Below the pieces are notes generated by a model, which made no database searches, was not told the origin of the DNA, and was given only the letters and a program-made list of their open reading frames with translations. From Gemmatimonadales bacterium (GTDB lineage Bacteria > Gemmatimonadota > Gemmatimonadetes > Gemmatimonadales > GWC2-71-9): DNA of 9,100 bases. Where the stretch lies: the NCBI GenBank assembly GCA_013812695.1, contig JACCSZ010000263.1:1-9100 (forward strand), in the 5' to 3' direction. Positions 1 through 6,444 of this stretch are shown piece by piece. How positions within the stretch are numbered: the first letter of the stretch is position 1; each line of letters starts with the position of its first letter. Both the position numbers and the translations under genes were made by a program.

Positions 1-462
1 GCCGTGGCCACGACCCGCGAGGAGATCGCCGCCACCGGCGGCGGCGCCCGGTCGTCGGCGGCCGCGCTGGAGCCCGACGTCGCCATCGTGATCGACGTGA
101 CCCACGCGACCGACTACCCCGGGATCGACAAGCGCCGGCACGGCGACTATCGGCTGGGCGGCGGGCCCGTCCTCGCGCGCGGCGCGTCGGTGAGCGAGAT
201 CGTGTTCGAGCGGCTGGCGGACGCGGCCGCAGCGGAGCGGATCCCGTACTCGATCGAGGCCGCGTCGCGGGATACGCACACCGACGCTGAAGCCATCTTC
301 AACGCGCACCGCGGCGTGGCCACCGCGCTGGTCAGCGTCCCCAACCGGTACATGCACAGCCCCAACGAGATGATCGCGCTCGAGGACCTGGACCGCACCG
401 CCCGGCTGCTCGCGGCCTTCGTCCGCCGGCTCACCCCCGATACCGACTTCGTGCCGCGCTGA
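1..462 (+). CDS. M42 family metallopeptidase, C-terminal part (5' end outside window)
   Basis: This is the C-terminal 153 codons of a di-metal aminopeptidase of the M42 family (FrvX/TET/glutamyl aminopeptidase group), which trims N-terminal residues from peptides, normally in the cytoplasm. The reading frame is open from base 1, so the GTG at 4 is an internal codon and the gene begins upstream; about 200 N-terminal residues with the first metal ligands are missing. Family landmarks, in window codons, are TTREEI with the Glu pair E7 (expected catalytic base) and E8 (metal ligand), VIDVTHATD with ligand D32, the TDAEAIFNAHRGVAT stretch near codons 93-107, and VPNRYMHSPNE with the last metal ligand H119. 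The order and spacing match M42 C-termini. The next gene starts 23 bases after the stop and is also a metallopeptidase, although exported. The family call is secure; the exact substrate cannot be told. Confidence 0.9.
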   Translation, partial: AVATTREEIAATGGGARSSAAALEPDVAIVIDVTHATDYPGIDKRRHGDYRLGGGPVLARGASVSEIVFERLADAAAAERIPYSIEAASRDTHTDAEAIFNAHRGVATALVSVPNRYMHSPNEMIALEDLDRTARLLAAFVRRLTPDTDFVPR

Positions 463-471
463 GCGGCGTGG

Positions 472-485
472 TATCCTTCACGCGT
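472..485 (+). promoter_or_regulatory. Putative leaderless -10 box (TATCCT) before the M28 peptidase
   Basis: TATCCT at 472-477 fits TANNNT and lies 8 bases before the ATG at 486. There is no purine-rich Shine-Dalgarno stretch. A TANNNT box at this distance is the arrangement known for leaderless genes in Deinococcus and other phyla, and its use here is inferred. No good -35 hexamer is visible 17-18 bases upstream. A nearly identical arrangement precedes the ATG at 4019. It supports 486, not the GTG at 468, as the start. Confidence 0.4.
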
Positions 486-1793
486 ATGTCCGCACGCCTT
501 CGCCCCGCCGGCCTGGCCGCCGCCCTGATCCTCGCCGCCGCGTCCTCCTCGATGGCCCAGCAGATGGGCACGGCGCCGCGCGTGGTGCCGCGCTTCAGGG
601 TTCGCCCCGTGCTGCCGCTCGACGACATCCGGTTCCTGACCGCCGACCGTCTGGGCGGCCGGCTGACCGGGAGCCCGGGGGCTGACACCGCCGCGGCGTA
701 TCTGGCGCGACGCTTCCGGGCTGTGGGCCTGCAGCCGGCGGCCGGCGGATGGTTTCAGCAATTCACCGTGGCGCGCGACGCGCCCGTGGCCCGGCACGCG
801 AACGTCGCGGGGCTCACCGGCCGCAACGTCATCGGCCTGCTGCCCGGGCGGGATCCGGTACTGCGCCACGAGGCCGTGATCGTCGGCGCCCACTACGACC
901 ACCTGGGGCTGGGCGGGTTCGGCAGCTTGGATCCCGATAGCACCGGCGCCGTGCACAATGGCGCCGACGACAACGCGTCGGGCGCGGCGATGCTGATCCA
1001 GATCGCGGAGCGGCTGGCGGCGACCCCGCCGGCGCGCACGGTGGTGTTCATCGCGTTCAGCGGAGAGGAGCTCGGCCTGCTCGGCTCGGCCCACTACGTG
1101 AAGCAGCCGATCTATCCGCTCTCGACCACGGTAGCGATGCTCAACCTCGACATGGTGGGCCGGCTGCGGCAGAAGCGGCTCATCGTGTACGGCGCGCAGA
1201 CTGCCAAGGAGTTCCCCGCGCTGCTCGACTCGCTCAACTGGCACGCGGGGCTCGACCTCAAGGCGCAGGGCGATGGCTACGGACCGAGCGACCAGTCCTC
1301 GTTCTATGCGGCCGGTCGGCCGGTGCTGCACTTCTTCACCGACCTGCACGAGGACTACCACCGCACCACGGACGACTGGCAGAAGATCAACGTCGAGGGA
1401 CTGGAGCGGGTGGCGGGGTTCGTGACCGGTGCGGTGACGGCGCTCGGCAACCGCCCAGGCCCGCTCACGCCGGTGACGGCCGCGCCGCGGCTCCCGAGCC
1501 TGGGCGCATCGGCGGGCCCGGGGTACGGCGCCTACCTGGGGACGGTGCCCGACATGACCGACAATCCGGGCGGCGTGCGGCTGCTCGGCGTCCGCGCCGG
1601 GAGCCCGGCCGAGCGGGCCGGGCTTCGCGGCGACGACGTTATCACGCGGATCGGCGAGCTGCGCGTGCCCGACCTGCAGGCCATGACCGCCGCGCTCCGG
1701 AGCCACCAGCCGGGGGACACCGTAAGCATCGTGGTCCGCCGCGGTGCAGACACCACTACGGTGCGCGCCACGCTCGGCACCCGGGGCGGCTGA
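486..1793 (+). CDS. Secreted M28 family metallopeptidase with C-terminal PDZ domain
   Basis: This is a 435-residue zinc aminopeptidase or carboxypeptidase of the M28 family, predicted to be exported. Residues 1-24 form a Sec signal peptide: Arg-rich start, hydrophobic AALILAAA core, cleavage likely after SMA. The catalytic domain has all five metal-ligand motifs in order: GAHYDHLG (H136), NGADDNASG (bridging D162), FSGEELGL (general base E194, ligand E195), LNLDMVG (D222) and EDYHRTTDD (H292). Residues about 345-430 are a PDZ domain with GVRAGSPAERAGLRGDDVI, a layout common in bacterial M28-PDZ proteins. I chose ATG 486 over an in-frame GTG at 468 because it starts directly at the signal peptide and has a TATCCT box upstream. 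It lies between an M42 peptidase and a GAF protein that starts 3 bases after its stop. Role inferred: periplasmic or extracellular peptide degradation. Substrate unknown. Confidence 0.93.
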   Translation: MSARLRPAGLAAALILAAASSSMAQQMGTAPRVVPRFRVRPVLPLDDIRFLTADRLGGRLTGSPGADTAAAYLARRFRAVGLQPAAGGWFQQFTVARDAPVARHANVAGLTGRNVIGLLPGRDPVLRHEAVIVGAHYDHLGLGGFGSLDPDSTGAVHNGADDNASGAAMLIQIAERLAATPPARTVVFIAFSGEELGLLGSAHYVKQPIYPLSTTVAMLNLDMVGRLRQKRLIVYGAQTAKEFPALLDSLNWHAGLDLKAQGDGYGPSDQSSFYAAGRPVLHFFTDLHEDYHRTTDDWQKINVEGLERVAGFVTGAVTALGNRPGPLTPVTAAPRLPSLGASAGPGYGAYLGTVPDMTDNPGGVRLLGVRAGSPAERAGLRGDDVITRIGELRVPDLQAMTAALRSHQPGDTVSIVVRRGADTTTVRATLGTRGG

Positions 1794-1796
1794 GCC

Positions 1797-2252
1797 GTGG
1801 CCGTGCTGGACGCCGACCGCGTCATTGCCGCGCTCCGCGGAGCGTTCGCGCGTGAAGTGGACCGGGCCGAGCTCCTGCGCGTGGCGGCGGAGCGCATCCG
1901 GGCCGCCGGCACACCGTACACGTCGATCTACCTGTACATGCTGCACGGCGACGAGCTCGTGCTCGAGGCCTTCGCCGGCCGGGAGACCGATCACACCCGG
2001 ATCGCGGTCGGCCGCGGCGTGTGCGGCACCGCGGTGGCCACGGGGCGGGACCAGAACGTGCCCGACGTCCGCGCGATCGACAATTACATCGCCTGCAACG
2101 CCTGGACGCGCGCCGAGCTGGTGGTGCTGATCCGCCGCGGGCGCGCGATCCTGGGCCAGATCGACGTGGACAGCGACGCGCCCGATCCATTCACGCCCGA
2201 CGAGGAAGCGGCCGTCCGGAAGGTGGCCGACGCGCTGGCCGTGCTGCTCTGA
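1797..2252 (+). CDS. GAF domain protein, free methionine-(R)-sulfoxide reductase-like
   Basis: This is a single GAF domain of 151 residues, the usual size for free methionine-(R)-sulfoxide reductase (fRMsr/YebR family), a cytoplasmic enzyme that reduces free Met-R-sulfoxide with cysteine chemistry and thioredoxin recycling. Matching motifs are GRGVCGTAV (C76), QNVPDV (D90), YIACNAWTRAELVV (C100, E107) and GQIDVDSD (D123, D125). C100 corresponds to the family's catalytic Cys (C118 in E. coli numbering) and C76 to the Cys of the GVCG motif. The third family Cys, which lies about ten residues before GVCG, is absent: the segment reads DHTRIAV. The protein may use a C76-C100 disulfide or may have become a ligand-binding GAF domain. 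The GTG start is 3 bases after the previous stop, and the deacetylase gene starts 2 bases after this one ends. No Shine-Dalgarno is visible. GAF fold secure; reductase activity probable. Confidence 0.8.
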   Translation: MAVLDADRVIAALRGAFAREVDRAELLRVAAERIRAAGTPYTSIYLYMLHGDELVLEAFAGRETDHTRIAVGRGVCGTAVATGRDQNVPDVRAIDNYIACNAWTRAELVVLIRRGRAILGQIDVDSDAPDPFTPDEEAAVRKVADALAVLL

Positions 2253-2254
2253 CG

Positions 2255-3154
2255 GTGCGTGCCTGGTCGTCCGCCCGCTTCACGATAGCCCTTCCGGATG
2301 GCCACCGATTTCCCATCGCCAAGTATGCCCGGATCCGGGACGAGATCGTGGCGCGCGGACTCCTGCCGGCGCACGGCATCGAGGAGCCGGACCGGGCCGA
2401 GCGGTGGGCGCTCGAGCTGGTGCACACGCCGCGCTACGTCGAAGCCGTGCACGACGGAAGCCTGTCCGCCATGGAGGTGCGCCGGCTCGGCTTTCCGTGG
2501 AGTCCGGAGCTCCGGGAGCGCTCGCTCCGCACCGTCCAGGGCACCGTCGAGGCGGCGCTCGACGCCCTCGACGGTGGGCTCGGGATCAACCTTGCCGGCG
2601 GCACCCACCACGCCTTTGCCGGCCACGGCGAGGGGTTCTGCGTCTTCAACGACGTCGCCATCGCCATCCGCACGCTGCAGCGCGCCGGCCGGATCACCCG
2701 CGCGGCGGTGGTGGACCTCGATGTCCATCAGGGCAATGGCACGGCGCGCATCTTTGCCGAGGACCCGGACGTCTTCACCTTCTCCATGCACGGCGCCCGC
2801 AACTACCCGTTCCGGAAGGAGCAGAGCGCGCTCGATGTGGAGCTCGACGACGGCTGCGCCGACGACGCATATCTCGCCGCGCTCGACGCGCACCTGGGGC
2901 CGGTGCTCGAGGCCGCTCGGCCCGAGCTGGTGTTCTATCTGGGTGGCGCGGACCCATTCGTGCACGATCGGTTCGGGCGGCTGGGCGTGAGCATCGCGGG
3001 ACTCGAGGCCCGCGACCGCCGCGCGTTCGAGGCGTTCCGCCGCGCCGGGCTGCCGGTGGTCGTCACCATGGCCGGCGGATACGCCCGCGACCTCGACGAC
3101 GTCGTGACGATCCAGACGAATACCGTCGGGGCCGCGCTGGCCGCCTATGCCTGA
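2255..3154 (+). CDS. Histone deacetylase family protein (class IV/HDAC11-like)
   Basis: This is a 299-residue zinc deacetylase of the arginase/deacetylase fold. In bacteria such enzymes act on acetyl-lysine, acetylpolyamines or other acetylated small molecules. The N-terminus carries the family pattern HRFPIAKYARIRD (residues 18-30). The active site is complete: His pair H118-H119 in GGTHHAFAG, zinc ligands D156 and H158 in VDLDVHQGNGTA, third ligand D233 in LGGADPF, and the transition-state Tyr Y276 in MAGGYARD. The DVHQGNG wording and the DRFGRLGVSIAGLEARD segment resemble HDAC11-type (class IV) enzymes more than AcuC or acetylpolyamine deacetylases. The frame is open further upstream, but those codons overlap the GAF gene. 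The GTG at 2255, two bases after the GAF stop, puts the first residues just before the conserved N-terminus. It overlaps the next gene by 8 bases. Substrate unknown. Confidence 0.92.
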   Translation: MRAWSSARFTIALPDGHRFPIAKYARIRDEIVARGLLPAHGIEEPDRAERWALELVHTPRYVEAVHDGSLSAMEVRRLGFPWSPELRERSLRTVQGTVEAALDALDGGLGINLAGGTHHAFAGHGEGFCVFNDVAIAIRTLQRAGRITRAAVVDLDVHQGNGTARIFAEDPDVFTFSMHGARNYPFRKEQSALDVELDDGCADDAYLAALDAHLGPVLEAARPELVFYLGGADPFVHDRFGRLGVSIAGLEARDRRAFEAFRRAGLPVVVTMAGGYARDLDDVVTIQTNTVGAALAAYA

Positions 3155-4022
3155 AGACGCGGGCGAGCCCGGGGTGGCGAGCGAAGCGTTGGTGCCGCTC
3201 CGCGGCGTCGAGCTGTTCGTTCGGCGGTTCGGCTCGGGTCCGGCGGCGGTGGTGCTGCACGGCGGGCCCGGCGCGCACCACGATTACCTGCTGCCCGCGT
3301 TCGACGCGCTCGCGGACGGCCGCGAGCTCGTGTACTACGATCAGCGCGGTGGCGGACGCTCGCCGGTGGCGAGGGATGTGCCGGTGGGGTGGACCGAGCA
3401 GGTAGCCGATCTCGAGGCGCTGCGCGAGTGCTGGCGGCTCGAGCGGCTCACGGTGGTGGGCTACTCGTGGGGCGGGTTGCTGGCACTGCTGTACGCGCTC
3501 GAGCATCCCGGACGGGTCGAGCGCCTGGCGCTGGTTTCGCCCGCGCCGACCTGGCGCGGGGCGCGTGAGCGGTTCGAGCGCCGGTTCGCGGAGCGGAATG
3601 TCGATCCCTCGTTCCAGGAGGCGCGACGCGAGCTGCGCGAGAGCGGGCTTCGCGAGCGCGATCCCGCCGCGTTCCAACAGCGCATCTTCGAGCTGTCGGT
3701 GGCGCCCTACTTCTTCGACCCGGCGCGGGCGACGGAGCTCACGCCCTTCCGGGTGACCGGACGGACGCAGCAGGAGGTCTGGCACAGCCTCGGGGACTAC
3801 GACCTCCGGCCGCGGCTGCCGGAGCTCCGCGGCGTGCCGTCGCTCGTGCTGCACGGTGAGGACGACCCGATCCCGATCGACGCCGCGCGGGCGGCGGCGG
3901 AGCTGCTCGGCGCGGAATTTCGGGCGGTGAGGCGCTGTGGGCACGTGCCGTATGTGGAGGCGTTCGGGGTGTTTCGGGAAGTGGTGGGGAGATTCCTGCG
4001 CCCCGCTATCTTCCCGGTATGA
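3147..4022 (+). CDS. Alpha/beta hydrolase, proline iminopeptidase-like (S33)
   Basis: This is a 291-residue alpha/beta-hydrolase that fits the proline iminopeptidase branch of family S33, which removes N-terminal proline from peptides. Evidence is the oxyanion motif HGGPG (38-42), DQRGGGRS (65-72), nucleophile elbow GYSWGG (S107), acid-loop motif HGEDDPIP (D239/D240) and catalytic His in CGHVPYVE (H266). Residues about 135-215 form a helical cap rich in Arg and Glu. There is no signal peptide, so it is cytoplasmic. The ATG lies inside the end of the deacetylase gene (8-base overlap), pointing to translational coupling, and its stop overlaps the next ATG as ATGA. With the M42 and M28 enzymes upstream it may finish peptide breakdown. 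HGGPG hydrolases also include amino-acid amidases and esterases, so the exact substrate is open. Confidence 0.85.
   Translation: MPEDAGEPGVASEALVPLRGVELFVRRFGSGPAAVVLHGGPGAHHDYLLPAFDALADGRELVYYDQRGGGRSPVARDVPVGWTEQVADLEALRECWRLERLTVVGYSWGGLLALLYALEHPGRVERLALVSPAPTWRGARERFERRFAERNVDPSFQEARRELRESGLRERDPAAFQQRIFELSVAPYFFDPARATELTPFRVTGRTQQEVWHSLGDYDLRPRLPELRGVPSLVLHGEDDPIPIDAARAAAELLGAEFRAVRRCGHVPYVEAFGVFREVVGRFLRPAIFPV
4007..4018 (+). promoter_or_regulatory. Putative internal leaderless -10 box (TATCTT)
   Basis: TATCTT at 4007-4012 matches TANNNT and lies 6 bases before the ATG at 4019, inside the last codons of the hydrolase gene. The stretch from box to ATG reads much like the one before the gene at 486 (TATCYT, a C-rich spacer, then a TATG-type start). 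No -35 or Shine-Dalgarno is evident. It could give the 4019-7157 genes their own transcript. This is inference from two similar sites only. Confidence 0.35.
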
Positions 4023-4684
4023 CCCGTTCGACCCCGTTCGACCTGGTGTTCGCGCGCTCCGCCGGCACCATCTTTCCCGCCATCCGGACCGCCCTCGAGC
4101 GCGGGGCACAGGACCCCGCCGACCGGGACGCGTTCCTCCTGGTCCCCGAGGTCGTGACGCTGCTGCACGATCTCCGGCCCGAGGAAGGCATCGGCGAGGG
4201 GATGGATCAGCTCGTCGCCCTCGTCCACCATGCGTATCTCTCATGGGAGTCGGGCGTGCTGACCCTGCCCATCTCCTCCGAGCGACTCTCCGCGATCCTC
4301 GAGGCGCCGGCGCCTCCCTCGCCCGAGCTGCTCGAGCCGCGCGCCTATTACGCGCAGTTGCTCGACCGGCAGGTCTGGGCCCGCGTAATCGACGACGATC
4401 CGGCGGAGCCGATGGACGGCTGCTTCGTGTACGCCGCCGGAGAAGACCTCCGCGTGCTCGGCATCTTCGGGCTGCGGCCGGACCGCGAGGGCTTCAGCGC
4501 GGTCGAGGCCGCGGGCCCTCGTCCGCGGGGGCTCGAGCGTCCGGATGGCACGGCGCTGTTCTCGCCGGTGCTAGCCGGCGGTCAGGCGGCCGGGCTGTAC
4601 TCGCTGGTCGGCGCCGAGGAGCTGCTGGAGCTCGGCTGGCGCACGCGGGCGCTGGCCAACGAGCAGTCGGCCGCGCCCAGATGA
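4019..4684 (+). CDS. Hypothetical protein, 221 residues
   Basis: I do not recognise this protein. It is acidic overall and Leu/Ala/Glu-rich, with no signal peptide, membrane segment or obvious metal-binding motif, so probably cytoplasmic. Residues 7-75 look helical (FDLVFARSAGTIFPAIRTAL; then LLVPEVVTLLHDL and MDQLVALVHHAYLSWESG). A Pro-rich hinge lies at 96-107. Residues 135-200 look like beta strands (CFVYAAGEDLRVLGIFGLRP; TALFSPVLAG; AGLYSLVGAEELLEL), so a two-part fold is likely. Codon use resembles its neighbours, supporting a real gene. The ATG overlaps the upstream stop as ATGA, and its own stop overlaps the PolX ATG as ATGA, so it is firmly placed between the hydrolase and the repair genes. 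Guilt by association with PolX and nth is possible but weak. Confidence 0.8.
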   Translation: MTRSTPFDLVFARSAGTIFPAIRTALERGAQDPADRDAFLLVPEVVTLLHDLRPEEGIGEGMDQLVALVHHAYLSWESGVLTLPISSERLSAILEAPAPPSPELLEPRAYYAQLLDRQVWARVIDDDPAEPMDGCFVYAAGEDLRVLGIFGLRPDREGFSAVEAAGPRPRGLERPDGTALFSPVLAGGQAAGLYSLVGAEELLELGWRTRALANEQSAAPR

Positions 4685-6444
4685 CCGACGCCGTCCGCAG
4701 CTTCATGGACAAGAAGGCGGTCGCGCAGGTGCTGGAGCAGATCGCCGCGTTTCTCGAGCTCAAGGGCGAGAACCCGTTCCGCATCCGTGCCTTCCGCACC
4801 GCGGCCCGCACGGTGGGCGGCTTCCCCGGCGACCTGCGCGACGGGCTCGACGATGGCAGTCTGGCCGGCACCAAGGGCGTCGGCCCGGCGACGCTCCAGA
4901 TCGTCGCCGAGATCGTGAACACCGGGCGTGCCAGCCTGCTCGAGGAGCTGCGCGAGCAGATCCCGCCCGGGCTCGTCGAAATGCTCGCCATCTCGGGCCT
5001 CGGCGTCGCCAAGATCCGCCAGATCCACGACGTGCTGGACATCGATTCGGTCCCCGAGCTCGAAGCGGCGGCGCTCGACGGTCGCCTGGCGCGGCTTCCG
5101 CGCTTCGGTCCCCGGACCTCCGAGAACATCCTCAAGGGCATCGCGTTCCTCCGGCAGGCGAGCGCCTTTCGTCTCCTGCACCACGCCGACGATGAAGCCG
5201 CGGGGCTCCGCGCGGCGCTCGAGCGGCTGCCGGGTGTGCGGCACGCGATGGTGGCTGGCGACGTCCGCCGTCGCGCGGAAGTGGTGCGCGATCTGGTGCT
5301 GGTGATCGTGGCCGACGTGCCGCCCGGCGAACTGTTCAAGCGGCTGAGCCAGCTCCCCGGCATCCACGAGTTCGCCGGGCAGGACGAACGGCGGCTGACG
5401 CTCCGGTTCGCGGGCGGGGCGAGCGCGCAGATCGTGGTCACGACCCCGGTGAACACCGGCGCCGTCCTCGCCCAGGCCACCGGCAGCGCGGAGCACCTGG
5501 GCCAGCTCGCGGCGCACGCCGCCTCGCGCGACCTGGCGCTCACCGGCGCGGCGCTCTGGCGCGGTAGCGCCTTCGTGCCCACGCCCGACGAGGCCGGCTT
5601 CTACGGAGCACTCGGACTCGACTGGATTCCCCCCGAGCTCCGCGAGGGCCAGGGCGAGATCGAGGCCGCGGCCCGGCACGCCTTGCCCACGTTGCTCGAG
5701 CGCCGCGACCTGCGCGGCTTCCTGCACTGCCACACGCGCTACTCGGACGGGTCCAACTCGGTCGAGGAGCTGGCACTCGCCTGCCGCGCGGCCGGCTACG
5801 AGTACGTGGGCATCACCGACCACAGTCAGGCGGCCGCATACGCGGGCGGGCTCAAAGCCGACGACCTCGCCCGGCAGGCCGATGAGATCGACGAGGTCAA
5901 CGGACGGCTCGACAGCATTCGCGTGCTCAAGGGCGTCGAAGCCGACATCCTGCAGGACGGCCGGATCGATTTCGACGACGCGGTGCTGGCGCGGCTCGAC
6001 TTCGTCATCGCTTCCGTGCACAGTCGCTTCAACATGGGCGAGCGCGAAATGACGGCGCGGATGCTTGCCGCGATGGACAACCCGCATCTCACGGTCATCG
6101 GGCACCCGACCGGCCGGCTGCTCCTCTCACGCGACCCGTACGGCCTCGACCTCGACGCGATTATCGAGAAGGCGTCGTCCACCGGTGTGGCGCTCGAGAT
6201 CAACGCCGACCCGCACCGCCTGGATCTCGACTGGCGGGTGGTCCGCCGAGCCAGGGACGGGGGCGCACCGATCTCGATCGGCGCCGACGCGCACAACGTG
6301 GCGGGGATCGCGAATGTCGAGTATGGGGTGGGCATCGCGCGCAAGGGATGGCTGGGCGGCGCGGACGTGCTGAACGCCCTATCGCTGGCGCAGTTCCTGG
6401 CGCACGTGGCGCGCCGGCGGAGCGCCGCGCCGAGCGGCGCGTGA
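4681..6444 (+). CDS. polX: PolX-family protein: HhH, degenerate polymerase-like and intact PHP nuclease domains
   Basis: At 587 residues it is the usual length of bacterial PolX (about 570), a cytoplasmic gap-filling polymerase and 3'-5' exonuclease in base excision repair. Order: 8-kDa-like/HhH region (1-90, with GTKGVGPATLQI), second HhH region (100-155), polymerase palm (185-270), linker, PHP domain (345-575). The PHP ligands are all present: H349, H351, D356, H381, E420, H447, H475, D536, H538. In the palm, the usual pattern GSxRRxxxxxxDxD reads GDVRRRAEVVRDLVLV: first Asp D204 stays, second is V206. The third catalytic Asp is Q250, and YFTGS reads QATGS. Polymerase activity is therefore unlikely, while exonuclease and AP-site or 3'-phosphodiesterase activity is plausible. 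ATG 4681 overlaps the previous stop; the frame is open further upstream, but those codons lie over the neighbouring gene. Its stop overlaps the nth start as GTGA. Confidence 0.92.
   Translation: MTDAVRSFMDKKAVAQVLEQIAAFLELKGENPFRIRAFRTAARTVGGFPGDLRDGLDDGSLAGTKGVGPATLQIVAEIVNTGRASLLEELREQIPPGLVEMLAISGLGVAKIRQIHDVLDIDSVPELEAAALDGRLARLPRFGPRTSENILKGIAFLRQASAFRLLHHADDEAAGLRAALERLPGVRHAMVAGDVRRRAEVVRDLVLVIVADVPPGELFKRLSQLPGIHEFAGQDERRLTLRFAGGASAQIVVTTPVNTGAVLAQATGSAEHLGQLAAHAASRDLALTGAALWRGSAFVPTPDEAGFYGALGLDWIPPELREGQGEIEAAARHALPTLLERRDLRGFLHCHTRYSDGSNSVEELALACRAAGYEYVGITDHSQAAAYAGGLKADDLARQADEIDEVNGRLDSIRVLKGVEADILQDGRIDFDDAVLARLDFVIASVHSRFNMGEREMTARMLAAMDNPHLTVIGHPTGRLLLSRDPYGLDLDAIIEKASSTGVALEINADPHRLDLDWRVVRRARDGGAPISIGADAHNVAGIANVEYGVGIARKGWLGGADVLNALSLAQFLAHVARRRSAAPSGA

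Noticed and set aside
147..1994. 615-codon open frame on the - strand
   Set aside because: It lies opposite the M42, M28 and GAF genes, which have full motif sets. Its translation is low-complexity His/Arg/Gly/Ala-rich with no recognisable domain, as expected for an antisense shadow in high-GC DNA.
2021..2254. 78-residue extension of the deacetylase into the GAF gene
   Set aside because: The extension overlaps conserved GAF codons in another frame and has shadow-like Arg/Ala/Gly composition. The GTG at 2255 fits the family N-terminus.
3937..4680. 248-residue N-terminal extension making an 835-residue PolX fusion
   Set aside because: These codons read Arg/Gly/Pro-rich nonsense over the hypothetical gene in another frame. 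The ATG at 4681 starts exactly at the PolX N-terminal domain.
4582..6105. 507-codon open frame on the - strand
   Set aside because: It is opposite the PolX gene, with composition typical of an antisense shadow and no motifs.
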